Shown one piece after another: positions 18,457 through 26,577 of a DNA stretch of 64,000 nucleotides. The first letter of the stretch is position 1; each line of letters opens with the position of its first letter. The position numbers and the translations under genes were made by a program. The notes below the pieces were generated by a model. That model was not told where the DNA came from. It was given only the letters and a program-made list of their open reading frames with translations, and made no database searches. This stretch comes from Hyalangium versicolor (GTDB lineage Bacteria > Myxococcota > Myxococcia > Myxococcales > Myxococcaceae): the NCBI RefSeq assembly GCF_020103695.1, contig NZ_JAHXBF010000007.1, positions 124,001 to 188,000 of the forward strand. The letters run 5' to 3'.

Positions 18457-19491
18457 GTGCGCCGTTCGCTGGCCCCCATCGAAGTAGTCTTCGTCTGCGT
18501 CGTCGGAGTGTCCTTCGCGGAAGGATGCAAGCAGAACAGCACGCAGGCTCCAGCAACTCGAGAGGAGGCTGGGCTCGATGGGGCGGCGCCTCTCGGACAC
18601 GCTTCCCCCTCAAGCTCTTCGCATGATGACGATTCCCCCCCTCTCCCAGAGGGGTGGCAACCCGCCATTGCCTTGAGATTCAGAGGTGGCGCAGCAGCAG
18701 GAAAGGTGGACGTCAGCAACAGGTACGAATCGACCCTCATGTTCTTGAAGGATGCAGAGGGTGTCTGGCCGAACTGCAGCGGGATTCTCCTGAGCCCTCG
18801 CGTGGCCTTGACCGCAGCCAGTTGCGTGTGCCCGCCGCGGTACGTCACCTCGCAAGAGAGGCCCGAGAAAGGCCCGATTGGGCCTTCAGCTTGCGCTGAG
18901 CATGCGTTCATGACGAGGGTGCGCTACGGCACCAGGGAGGATTGGAAGTCTACGGAGCGGCCGGCTTCAATCATGCAGCGCCCCCTCAGGGGCAAGGTCC
19001 GCGTTCATCCCGCTTTCAAGATTGAACTCAATGAGCAAGGCGCAGTCCTGTCAACGAGGGCGGACCTGGCCCTCATCATCCTTGACTCCCCGGAGGATGA
19101 GTCTGTTGAGAGCATCCCGTTTGCCGAGAAGGAAGCTCAGGAAAACGAAACGCTCGTGATGGCAGGCTATGGAGATGATCCGCGCTTTCGCGACGAGCCA
19201 GGCCTGCGCTATTTCAGACACAACAAGGTCACCAAGGTCCCTGGAAACTCGGACGGAAGGATCCTCTACGAGCAACAGGGTGCTTTTGTCTACAACGGAT
19301 ACACGGGTGGACCTTGCTTCCGGGAAGACTCGGGTCAGAGGTGGCTCGTGGGAATAGCAAGTGTCGGCACAGAGCTCGAACTCACCTGCACGAGCACGTA
19401 CTTCTTCAGGGACTGGCTGCGTGCCGAGTTCCAGCGTGTGGCGACAGCAGCTTCCACTTCGGCTCCTCCAGCAGCCGAACATTCTCAGTGA
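18457..19491 (+). CDS. Trypsin-like pseudoprotease, secreted
   Basis: The protein has 344 residues and an S1 (chymotrypsin-fold) layout, but two of the three catalytic residues are replaced. The usual TAAHC reads TAASC (His to Ser) and GDSGGP reads GYTGGP (Asp to Tyr, Ser to Thr). The Asp position is intact (RADLALI). It should therefore not cleave peptides by the normal mechanism. A hydrophobic start with FAEGC, a weak lipobox, suggests export. Six bases separate it from the next gene, an S1 protease with an intact triad and the same overall layout, so the pair probably arose by tandem duplication. GC content looks lower than in neighbouring genes. Possible roles: inhibitor, decoy or regulator of its partner (inference). 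Confidence 0.85.
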   Translation: MRRSLAPIEVVFVCVVGVSFAEGCKQNSTQAPATREEAGLDGAAPLGHASPSSSSHDDDSPPLPEGWQPAIALRFRGGAAAGKVDVSNRYESTLMFLKDAEGVWPNCSGILLSPRVALTAASCVCPPRYVTSQERPEKGPIGPSACAEHAFMTRVRYGTREDWKSTERPASIMQRPLRGKVRVHPAFKIELNEQGAVLSTRADLALIILDSPEDESVESIPFAEKEAQENETLVMAGYGDDPRFRDEPGLRYFRHNKVTKVPGNSDGRILYEQQGAFVYNGYTGGPCFREDSGQRWLVGIASVGTELELTCTSTYFFRDWLRAEFQRVATAASTSAPPAAEHSQ

Positions 19492-19497
19492 GGCCTT

Positions 19498-20331
19498 ATG
19501 TGCGCCCGTGACACCAACCTCGCGAGGCTCCTTGTCATCGTCCTCTGGCTTCTTGAAAGTGGGTGCGCCTCAACGCCCGATTCCTACTTTGCCGTGGCGA
19601 AAGGGGAGAACGATCATGCCAACCGCTATCAATCCACGGTCCTGGTGACTACCCCCCTCGGCGACTGCAGCGGCGTCCTTATCGCTCCGCGTCTCGTACT
19701 CTTCTCAGCTCACTGTGCCTGTCTACCCGCAGATTTCGGGACCCGCGCTGGAAAGTGGCTCTATACGAGTGAGAAGTGCGAGCAGAATGCGACCGTCAAG
19801 GTGTATCGCTATCAGCAAGTCAACGGGAAGTGGGCTCGCTCGCCGGAGTTCTACGAAGGCACTGTCGTCGCGCACGAAGACTTCAGGTCGGAGATCCAGG
19901 ACGGGAAGGTCAAGAGCCACCGAGCAGATCTCGCCGTCATTCAATTGGAGACGGCCGCGCTGGGCATCAATCCCGATGGCAACATGCCTGAGGTTGAAGT
20001 CAAACCCAATGAGTCGCTTGTCGTGGTGGGCTTCGGGCCGAGTGTCGAGAGAGGCGACAATGGCGGCGTAAGGCGCTCAGGCAGAAACACCGTGACGGAA
20101 GTCATCACGACACGCGAGACCAAGGAGTTCCGCTTCACCGCGGGCGGGATTCACATCCTCTCAGGCGACAGCGGCGGTCCGTGCTTCCGCGAGACGGACG
20201 AAGGACGGTGGCTTGTCGGTATCAACGGTGGGTTCACCAAGGCCAAAGGTGGCTATGAATCCTGGTTCACGAGCACCTTCTATTACCGCAGTTGGATCGA
20301 GCGCCAGAAGCGGGATCCGAAGGTCAACTGA
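19498..20331 (+). CDS. Trypsin-like serine protease (S1), secreted
   Basis: The protein has 277 residues. The full triad is visible: His in FSAHCAC, Asp in RADLAVIQL and Ser in SGDSGGPC. The N-terminus is a hydrophobic segment ending in LLESGC, a poor lipobox, so it is exported and perhaps lipid-anchored. It follows the pseudoprotease by six bases and shares with it the C-terminal pattern GGPCFRE, then WLVGI, then TSTF/TSTYFY-like and RxW. It is probably co-transcribed with it. Codon use and GC are lower than the flanking DNA, which hints at acquisition. Substrate unknown. Confidence 0.88.
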   Translation: MCARDTNLARLLVIVLWLLESGCASTPDSYFAVAKGENDHANRYQSTVLVTTPLGDCSGVLIAPRLVLFSAHCACLPADFGTRAGKWLYTSEKCEQNATVKVYRYQQVNGKWARSPEFYEGTVVAHEDFRSEIQDGKVKSHRADLAVIQLETAALGINPDGNMPEVEVKPNESLVVVGFGPSVERGDNGGVRRSGRNTVTEVITTRETKEFRFTAGGIHILSGDSGGPCFRETDEGRWLVGINGGFTKAKGGYESWFTSTFYYRSWIERQKRDPKVN

Positions 20332-20344
20332 CACCGTGAATGCA

Positions 20345-20365
20345 CTGGAGATGCCGCTACTCCAG
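20345..20365. terminator. Short hairpin between convergent genes
   Basis: CTGGAG (20345-20350) pairs with CTCCAG (20360-20365) around nine bases, in the 25-base gap between the protease and the histidine kinase, which converge. Six base pairs is weak, so this is tentative. Confidence 0.3.
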
Positions 20366-21634
20366 GCCTTGTTCCGCTGAAGGCCGGATCGGCAGCACCA
20401 CCGTGAACGCCGTCCCCTCGGTGGCGGTGGACCGGACGCTCGCGCTCCCCCCATGCGCCTCCACGAGGTGACGGACGATGTAGAGCCCAAGGCCAATGCT
20501 TCGCCCCGACTGATCCGCGAGTGAAGAGCCCCGCTCCAGCGGCTCGAAGATTCGAGGCAGCAACTCCGGGTCGATGGGCTCGCCGCTGTTGTGGACCTCC
20601 AGCACCACCCTGTCCCCGTACCCCTGCGTCTCCACTCGCACGGGAGTGTCAGGCGGGCTGTAGTGAAGCGCGTTGACCAGCAGGTTGGTGATGACCTGCT
20701 CCAGCCGATCCGGATCCCACTCCCCCCCGCCGCTCCCGCTCTGCACCACGACGATGGACCGCTTCGGGTGAACCGTCCTCACCTCGTCCACCACCGCGCG
20801 CACCAGCGTATGCAGGTCCGAAGACTTGCGCTCGATCAGGATGCCACTCCCCTGCCGAGCCCGCGTGAAGTCCAGCAGGTCCCGGATCATCCGGTTGGCC
20901 CGCTCCACCGAGAGCAGGATGCGCTCGAGGCCCCGCCGCAGCCGCTCGTCGGGCGCCTGACGCACCAGGTTCGAGGCCGTGAGGCCAATGGCGCTCAGGG
21001 GGTTGCGCAGATCGTGGCTGACGATCCCGATCAGCCGGCGCTCGAAGTCGGCGCGCTGGAGGGTCTTCGCTTCGCGTGCCTCCGCGTCTCGCTGCGTTTG
21101 TTGCGACTGCTCCAGGAGCCGGGAACGTTCGGCCTCCATCGTCCAGGCTTGCTGCTCCGCGACCTGGGCGACTTCGAGTGCCTCCTCCGCGAGGACCCGG
21201 CGCGCACGCTCGTCCGAGAGCGCCCGCCGCTGCATCAGGCCGCGCCGTGCAAGCCCCCGCACCCGCGCCACGAACTCCACGGACCGGAAGGGCTTGAAGA
21301 CGTAATCGTTGGCACCCGCCTCCATGCCACGCGCCACGTCTTCCGGAGAGTGATGCGAAGTCAGCAGGAGCACGGGCAGTGCCGTGGTGGCGCGGTCGCT
21401 CCGAAGGTACTCGCACACCTCGATGCCAGACAGGCCCGGCACTTCCCAGTCCAGAACCACCACATCGGGGGGCGGAGAACGACCGAGCGCTTCGAGCAGC
21501 GTCGCACCGTCCGTGAAGCTGGTGACATCACAGGAGGGGGACAGCGCCGCACGGATAACGTCGGTCTCCGTGGGGCTGTCGTCGAGGAGCCAGATCGTGG
21601 GGCGAACCGATTCCGAGGACACGAGGCCCCTCAT
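20357..21634 (-). CDS. Hybrid receiver-histidine kinase
   Basis: The protein has 425 residues. Residues about 12-125 are a receiver domain (LLDD acidic pair, phospho-acceptor in VVVLDW, Thr in LLLTS, Lys in VFKPF). Residues about 130-195 form a coiled coil. A HisKA domain follows with SHDLRNP, then a HATPase domain with the N box NLLVNALHYS, HNSGEPI and GLGLYIVRHL. There is no membrane segment, so it is a soluble REC-HK protein that would take phosphate from another kinase and signal onward. The ATG at 21634 is preferred: it overlaps the stop of the upstream receiver fragment as ATGA, a coupling arrangement. A GTG at 21661 is possible but sits right on an AAGGAG. Confidence 0.9.
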   Translation of the reverse strand: MRGLVSSESVRPTIWLLDDSPTETDVIRAALSPSCDVTSFTDGATLLEALGRSPPPDVVVLDWEVPGLSGIEVCEYLRSDRATTALPVLLLTSHHSPEDVARGMEAGANDYVFKPFRSVEFVARVRGLARRGLMQRRALSDERARRVLAEEALEVAQVAEQQAWTMEAERSRLLEQSQQTQRDAEAREAKTLQRADFERRLIGIVSHDLRNPLSAIGLTASNLVRQAPDERLRRGLERILLSVERANRMIRDLLDFTRARQGSGILIERKSSDLHTLVRAVVDEVRTVHPKRSIVVVQSGSGGGEWDPDRLEQVITNLLVNALHYSPPDTPVRVETQGYGDRVVLEVHNSGEPIDPELLPRIFEPLERGSSLADQSGRSIGLGLYIVRHLVEAHGGSASVRSTATEGTAFTVVLPIRPSAEQGLE

Positions 21635-21940
21635 TCTAGGCATCCAGCCACGTCGCTGCACCTCCTTTTAGGAGAGCAATGAAGTGACAGGAGTGCCTCG
21701 AATTGGAGACCGCCGAACGGCTTGCGGAGACAGCCCGCGATGCCAGGCGTTGGCTCCACATCACTTGTCGTCATCAGCACCACGGGCACTTCGCACATGT
21801 CAGGATCCGCTCTGAGGCCCTCGAGGAAATCACGGCCCCACTGGGTCGCCCCCCACCAGTCGAGGAGGATCAAGGATCAGGGCGGACAGGGCCTCGCGAA
21901 CATCGTCATCGTCCTCAAGTACAGGGATGGTCCGGCGCAC
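21631..21940 (-). pseudogene. Response regulator (receiver domain) broken by an internal deletion
   Basis: A GTG at 21940 has a fine ribosome site (GGAGGAG, five bases away) and begins VRRTIPVLEDDDDVREALSA, the start of a receiver domain with its acidic cluster. After ALSALI the frame is wrong. The receiver continues in the next frame as ILLDWWGATQWG (phospho-acceptor Asp), then VVLMTTSD and LRKPF (Thr and Lys). Roughly 28 residues between the acidic pocket and the acceptor Asp are missing, so the lesion is a deletion of about 80 bases rather than a single-base error. The junction holds a direct TGATCCT-TGATCCT repeat. The end overlaps the histidine kinase as ATGA, so the intact gene was once its upstream partner. 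Confidence 0.75.
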
Positions 21941-22156
21941 AGAAGCTCCTCCAGTGGGGAGTCGGACCGGACTGGCCGCGACGAGTTTGACTCGGCAGAA
22001 TGTCCACGGCCCCACATAAACGCAAGTCACGGCCGTCCTGTCAGTCTCCGGGCCGGAAGAGCATGCGCGGCCCTGCACGTTGAAATCCTCTGACTTCGGC
22101 ACGTCCGCGCTCAGGTGTCTGCTACTGTGGGGACCTACCTGATAGGTTCCCTGGGC

Positions 22157-23071
22157 GTGATCCGACCTCTCTGCTCACATCTCGCATTCTCCGCCCTGCT
22201 GGTGGGACTCGCCGCCACGGCCCAGACCGCCACGTCGGTGCCCTCGTCTCCCCGCTCCGTGGAGTTCACGGGCAAGGTGGGTGAGTCGCCGTTGCTCTAC
22301 CTGGCTCCCGGCACCCTCACGCTCATCACCCTGGACGCGCCGATCGTGCGGGAGTCCGTCGAATTGGAGGACCGCCCCCGCTTCGCGGTGGTGGAAGTGG
22401 GAACTCGAACCATCACGCTCTCGCCCGCGGCACCGCTCGGCCCAGGCGAACAGCTCACGCTGCGCGTCACCTACCGCGAAGGCTCTCCGAGAAGCGTCGT
22501 GTTCCGCCTGACCGGGCAGCCGGGCACCGTCGATGACGTGGTGAACGTCAGCCGCCCGCAGCAGACCGTGGAGGCGTGCCGCGTGGAGCTGTCCGCCACG
22601 CTCGAGCGATACGAGACACAGCGCAGGGAACTGGAGGAGCTGAAGGCACATCCCCCAGCGGTGAGCCCGGCTGCTGTGGCGCTCGCGGGGTGGGTGGACG
22701 CTCAGGGCCTGCTTGCAATGGTCTTCCAGAATGAGTGCCACGAGATTCACGGGGAACTCCGCCCCGTGAAGTGCAAGGGGCTCGGGGCGTCTACGTGGAG
22801 CGTGGTCGTCCTCGAAGTGCTCAATGCCGGACCGGAGCCCTGGGAGCCCGCCTGGGCAGAAGTGACACCCGTGGCTGGAGGGGACACTCGCCGCGCTCGC
22901 ACTGTGCTCTCTGGGCACGCCCTCATCTCCTCGGGAGAGTCGGTGCCAGTGGCCATTGAGATCGAGATGCCCACGCGAGAGCTCAAACAATGGCTCACCG
23001 CGCCGCACACGCTGCGGGTGTGCAACGCCGAAGGCACCCGCTGCCTGTCCCTTTCCCTGGTGAACTTGTAG
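22157..23071 (+). CDS. DUF2381/TIGR02268-like secreted protein
   Basis: The protein has 304 residues from a GTG at 22157 that starts a clean signal peptide (IRPLCSHLAFSALLVGLAATAQTA). An upstream GTG at 22115 would extend it. The pattern RSVEFTG, then a beta-rich domain with TLITLDAPIVRESVEL and LSPAAPLGPGEQLTLRVTY, then a short coiled coil (ELSATLERYETQRRELEELK) and a C-terminal beta domain ending CNAEGTRCLSL, fits the Myxococcus paralogous family of unknown function. Members often lie next to Ser/Thr kinases, as here (22 bases before the next gene). They may be the envelope sensor or ligand-binding partner of that kinase (inference). Confidence 0.75.
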   Translation: MIRPLCSHLAFSALLVGLAATAQTATSVPSSPRSVEFTGKVGESPLLYLAPGTLTLITLDAPIVRESVELEDRPRFAVVEVGTRTITLSPAAPLGPGEQLTLRVTYREGSPRSVVFRLTGQPGTVDDVVNVSRPQQTVEACRVELSATLERYETQRRELEELKAHPPAVSPAAVALAGWVDAQGLLAMVFQNECHEIHGELRPVKCKGLGASTWSVVVLEVLNAGPEPWEPAWAEVTPVAGGDTRRARTVLSGHALISSGESVPVAIEIEMPTRELKQWLTAPHTLRVCNAEGTRCLSLSLVNL

Positions 23072-23093
23072 CAACAGCCGCGAGGTGCTCGGA

Positions 23094-24899
23094 ATGATGG
23101 CGGAACTGGATCCCTTGAAGCTCGAGCCCGGCCAGATGGTGGATGGCTGGCGCATCGTGCGGCTCATCGGAAAAGGGGGGTATGCTGTCGTCTACGAGGT
23201 AGAGAAAAACGGCCAGCGCTTCGCCCTCAAGATCGCTTGTCAGGCAGAGCAGAGCGGCGATCTGAAGCAGACGGACGCACGCGCTCGACGAGAGGTGGCC
23301 TGCCTGCAGCAGCTCAACCACCGCCACATCATCCGCCTGTGGGCACAGGGGCGCTGGCCGGATCCGCGCTCAGGCTTCCTCTACATCGTTCTGGACCTGG
23401 TGGAAGGCTACACGCTGGCGCGCTGGGTCGAGCAGACCCACCCCACGCCCCATCAGATCGTCGTCCTGTTTCGCAAGCTCTTCGATGCCTTGATGCACAT
23501 GCACGGGCACAACGTCCTCCACCGCGACTTGAGCACGCGAAACATCATGGTCAGCCTGCAAGGTGAGCCGGTGATCATCGACTTTGGCGTGGCCGACTAC
23601 GCCACGGCGGAGGAGTTGACGAATGGACCCATCCCTCCAGGAACACCGCGCAACCGCAGCCCACAGGCCGTGCGCTTCTGGAAGGAGAACCGCCTCAACC
23701 CCAAGGCCCGATATGCGTTCCAGGCAATCGATGACCTCTTCGCGCTCGGGGCCGACCTCTACGACGTGTTGACGGATCCCACGCCGACACATCCCAAGGT
23801 GAGGCCCCCTCTCGGTCACGAGGCGTTCGAACCGCCCAGCCCGCACAAGGCCACCGGCGGACGAGTTCCCCTGGAGCTGAGCGCCTACGCGATGAAGCTG
23901 CTCCGTCACAAACCCGAGGAGCGCTATGCGACCGCCCAGGAGGCGATGGGCCCGCTGGAGGAGTTCGCGCGGTTCGGCGGCCCGGAGTGGCGTGAGACTC
24001 GCGTTCACCCGGTAGCCGCTCAACTTCCGCCAGAAGCCGCCGAAGCAGCGGCGTTGCCGGGAGAGGCCGCGCTCGCCCCCTCTGCCGTGAGAGCAGCCGA
24101 GGGCCCCCGACCTCGCCGTGCGCTACCAAGTCCAATGGTCACCGTACCTCTGGCGCTCGGAGTCCTTGCCATCGCCGTCGCCGCATTCGTGCTGCTCAGG
24201 CCGGTCCCCCACGCAGCGTCCTCTCTGGCCGAAAAGCCGACAAGCCCCCCCACTCGGTTAGCCTCGCCACTCCCTACCCAGCAGGAGGCGAGCCCTTCCG
24301 TGAACCAGCCCGGCAACACCCCGACGCTCACCAGCGGCGTCCCCAATCCGCCGCAGCCCCAGAAGACACAGGAGCGGCGAGTGCTCTCAAGGACCGAGAA
24401 GTGTGCGCTCCTCGTGGCCACGCTCGCATGGTTTGAAGCGGGCTGCGCGGGGGTGCAAACGCAGCCAGCGCCTGGGGATTGTTCCGAGGAAGCCATGCGG
24501 GTGATGAGGCAAGAACTCGGGTGGGTCCTGAACAGTCCCGATGGCCCCTTCATCCTGCTCGACGTAACCAAGGGGGATGCTGAAGAAGCGCGCGAGAACC
24601 CGTTGACCGTCTGGAAGGACGGGCCCGTGACGGGGGCGTTGATCGAGCCCTTGGGGAAGGCTCCCGCGGGGATGCGGCTGGATGGGCACCTGTGGACAAC
24701 GGGCGATTTCATCTACGGCCGCTATATCCGGGCCCACCTCCGCGATGGCCGGACCGTGCCGATCTGCGTCGAACTGACGGATGGGGGCCGGCGTCCGGGC
24801 ATCGACAAGAAAGCGGGCTCCAAGCCAGGCCATGCTGTAGGCAGGAAGGTCGCCCAATCGATGGCAGTCGACGAACGTTGGCTGGACCCGCGCCGGTAG
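23094..24899 (+). CDS. Ser/Thr protein kinase with one transmembrane segment
   Basis: The protein has 601 residues. The kinase domain spans residues about 18-290: glycine-rich loop GKGGYAVVYEV (26-36), VAIK-type Lys46 (FALKIA), HRDLSTRN catalytic loop and DFG (VIIDFGVADY), so it should be active. A Pro/Ala-rich stretch leads to one hydrophobic helix near residue 350 (VPLALGVLAIAVAAFVLL), then a Pro/Ser/Thr-rich linker and an unassigned C-terminal domain of about 180 residues, presumably extracytoplasmic. It is directly downstream of the DUF2381-like gene. The ATG at 23094 is chosen because GAGG lies nine bases before it; the adjacent ATG at 23097 is equivalent. Confidence 0.9.
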   Translation: MMAELDPLKLEPGQMVDGWRIVRLIGKGGYAVVYEVEKNGQRFALKIACQAEQSGDLKQTDARARREVACLQQLNHRHIIRLWAQGRWPDPRSGFLYIVLDLVEGYTLARWVEQTHPTPHQIVVLFRKLFDALMHMHGHNVLHRDLSTRNIMVSLQGEPVIIDFGVADYATAEELTNGPIPPGTPRNRSPQAVRFWKENRLNPKARYAFQAIDDLFALGADLYDVLTDPTPTHPKVRPPLGHEAFEPPSPHKATGGRVPLELSAYAMKLLRHKPEERYATAQEAMGPLEEFARFGGPEWRETRVHPVAAQLPPEAAEAAALPGEAALAPSAVRAAEGPRPRRALPSPMVTVPLALGVLAIAVAAFVLLRPVPHAASSLAEKPTSPPTRLASPLPTQQEASPSVNQPGNTPTLTSGVPNPPQPQKTQERRVLSRTEKCALLVATLAWFEAGCAGVQTQPAPGDCSEEAMRVMRQELGWVLNSPDGPFILLDVTKGDAEEARENPLTVWKDGPVTGALIEPLGKAPAGMRLDGHLWTTGDFIYGRYIRAHLRDGRTVPICVELTDGGRRPGIDKKAGSKPGHAVGRKVAQSMAVDERWLDPRR

Positions 24900-25039
24900 A
24901 GCGACGAGTTCCGCTGACTCTGTAGTTCAGTCTCGCGCCGCTTCCAACCTCCAGGGTCGTTCTCATTGTTCCCACGTGCCGGGTAGTATGTCGCTCTCAA
25001 GTGCGGCGCCCTTCGTGCGCTGCGAGGAGCCGGTTCCGC

Positions 25040-26239
25040 ATGGCGACATCTCGGCAATCCTGGAGCGTCCCAGGAGTGATTCTCTTCTCTCACGGTGAGC
25101 TCTCGTATGAGGTGGATCTGACGCGCCCGCTGGTCGAGGAGTTAGCGCAATCGAGGCTCGGGGAGAGAACCGTCCCGGCCTGGGAGCGCACCCACGCCAA
25201 GCGCCTGCGAGAAGTCATCGTCCGCAGCTTGCCGCCCACCGCAGATGAGCCCGAAGCATTGGCCAGGATGCGAGCACGGCTCAGTGAGGAGGCACGCCTG
25301 GCCACGTACCTGCAGCACCCGAACATCGCCCGCGTCTTCGGGAGGTATGAAGTCCAGGGGGTTCTCTACGTGGTGTCGGAGCGCGTCGAGGGCACCTCGC
25401 TCAACACGGTGCTCAGCTATTCGCAGATGCGTGAAGTGCTCCTGTCCCCCGCGTTCTGCCTCTACGTGGGGGCCGAGATTGCCAGCGCCCTGCATCACGC
25501 CCACACACGCCAGGACGAGCACGGAGCTCCGCTGGGCATTGTCCACCGGGACGTGAACCCTGCTCGCATCCTCCTGGGCTCCGAGGGCGGGGTGGTGCTG
25601 ACGGACTTCGCCCGAGCGCGCTCCCTGCTGCCGGGCCGGGAGCCCACGACGTTCCCGCGTCCTCAAGGTGACGTCTTCTATTGCTCACCCGAGGCGCTGC
25701 TGGGCGAAGAGCTGGATGCGCGCTCGGATCTGTTCTCGCTCGGGCTGATGTTGCTGGAGCTGGCCACCTGGCGCCACCTGTACAACATGGCCCATGTGCG
25801 GCCGGACGATCTGGAAGAGGCGCTCACGCCCGCGGTGAAGGAGCAGGTCCTGGAAGCCGCCGTGACGGCCATGGAGGCAGAGCTTCCGGACCACGCGGAG
25901 GACTGCATCCTGCGAGCGGCCACGTTCACTGCGCAGGACGTGGAGGAACTCACCCAGCCGCTTCCTCCTCCCCTGCGCTCCATCCTCCGGGGCTTGCTCC
26001 AGCGGGAGCCGGAGGACCGCTACCCGTCGGCGGCTGTGCTGGAAATGGATCTGCGAGAGGGCCTTGCTGCGCTGGGCAGCCCCTATGGGGCCTCCGAGGC
26101 AAGCGAGGAAATGTTTCACGCGCTCACAGGGGCGAGCATGAATCAGCGCGTGGCTGTGCCAACGAGCGAGGGCCTGCTGCCCCCTCACATGGTGACTGAA
26201 GAGGACATCATCACGAAGCCTGGAGAAACCGGTCCCTAA
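25040..26239 (+). CDS. Probable Ser/Thr pseudokinase
   Basis: The protein has 399 residues and a protein-kinase fold with key positions altered. The glycine-rich loop is not recognisable. The VAIK Lys aligns with Arg in EVIVRSLPP, and DFG reads DFA (VLTDFARARS). The catalytic loop is HRDVNPARI, so the Asp is kept and the usual Asn is replaced by Arg. The helix C segment (EEARLATYLQHPNIARVFG), SPEALLG and DLFSLGLMLLELATW are well kept. No membrane helix is seen. It could be a scaffold or allosteric partner for the kinase encoded 140 bases upstream, or retain weak activity. The ATG at 25040 (GAGGAG 11 bases upstream) is preferred to one at 25001. Confidence 0.85.
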   Translation: MATSRQSWSVPGVILFSHGELSYEVDLTRPLVEELAQSRLGERTVPAWERTHAKRLREVIVRSLPPTADEPEALARMRARLSEEARLATYLQHPNIARVFGRYEVQGVLYVVSERVEGTSLNTVLSYSQMREVLLSPAFCLYVGAEIASALHHAHTRQDEHGAPLGIVHRDVNPARILLGSEGGVVLTDFARARSLLPGREPTTFPRPQGDVFYCSPEALLGEELDARSDLFSLGLMLLELATWRHLYNMAHVRPDDLEEALTPAVKEQVLEAAVTAMEAELPDHAEDCILRAATFTAQDVEELTQPLPPPLRSILRGLLQREPEDRYPSAAVLEMDLREGLAALGSPYGASEASEEMFHALTGASMNQRVAVPTSEGLLPPHMVTEEDIITKPGETGP

Positions 26240-26440
26240 ACTAACTCATCGGCGATGAGAGCTCTCGTAGTGAGCACATCGGAGAAGCATTTACCAGCGT
26301 CGTCACACTCGTCTTCCTTAGTACAAATGTTACCGTCATTACAGGCTGCGCCCGCCGGCTTGGGCCTGTAATCACATTGTTGGTGCAGGTTCCTGCCCAC
26401 TCATGGCATTGCGAGGGAGGGCTGTTGCACGTCAGCCTAA
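26236..26440 (-). pseudogene. Frameshifted remnant of a Cys-rich repeat protein
   Basis: On the reverse strand one frame reads LTCNSPPSQCHEWAGTC and the next frame continues CDYRPKPAGAACNDGN, then ICTKEDECDDAGKCF, before a TAG at 26238. Together these form the CHxAGTC...GxxCNDGNxCTxxDxC module repeated in secreted myxobacterial Cys-rich proteins. The two halves are in different frames and there is no start or signal, so this is a decayed C-terminal piece. The region is less GC-rich than its surroundings, and its stop overlaps the pseudokinase stop on the other strand. Confidence 0.55.
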
Positions 26441-26577
26441 TGCTCCGACTGTCCGGTCCGTGAGTGTCGAGCCACGCGCCAGGGGTCGGTGCGGCAGATC
26501 TCCAGTCCCTCGTCCATCCCAGGTTCCTGCCTGTAAGGTCCTTTCGCCCACCCAGGGGCAATGACAGGCTCCACTCC

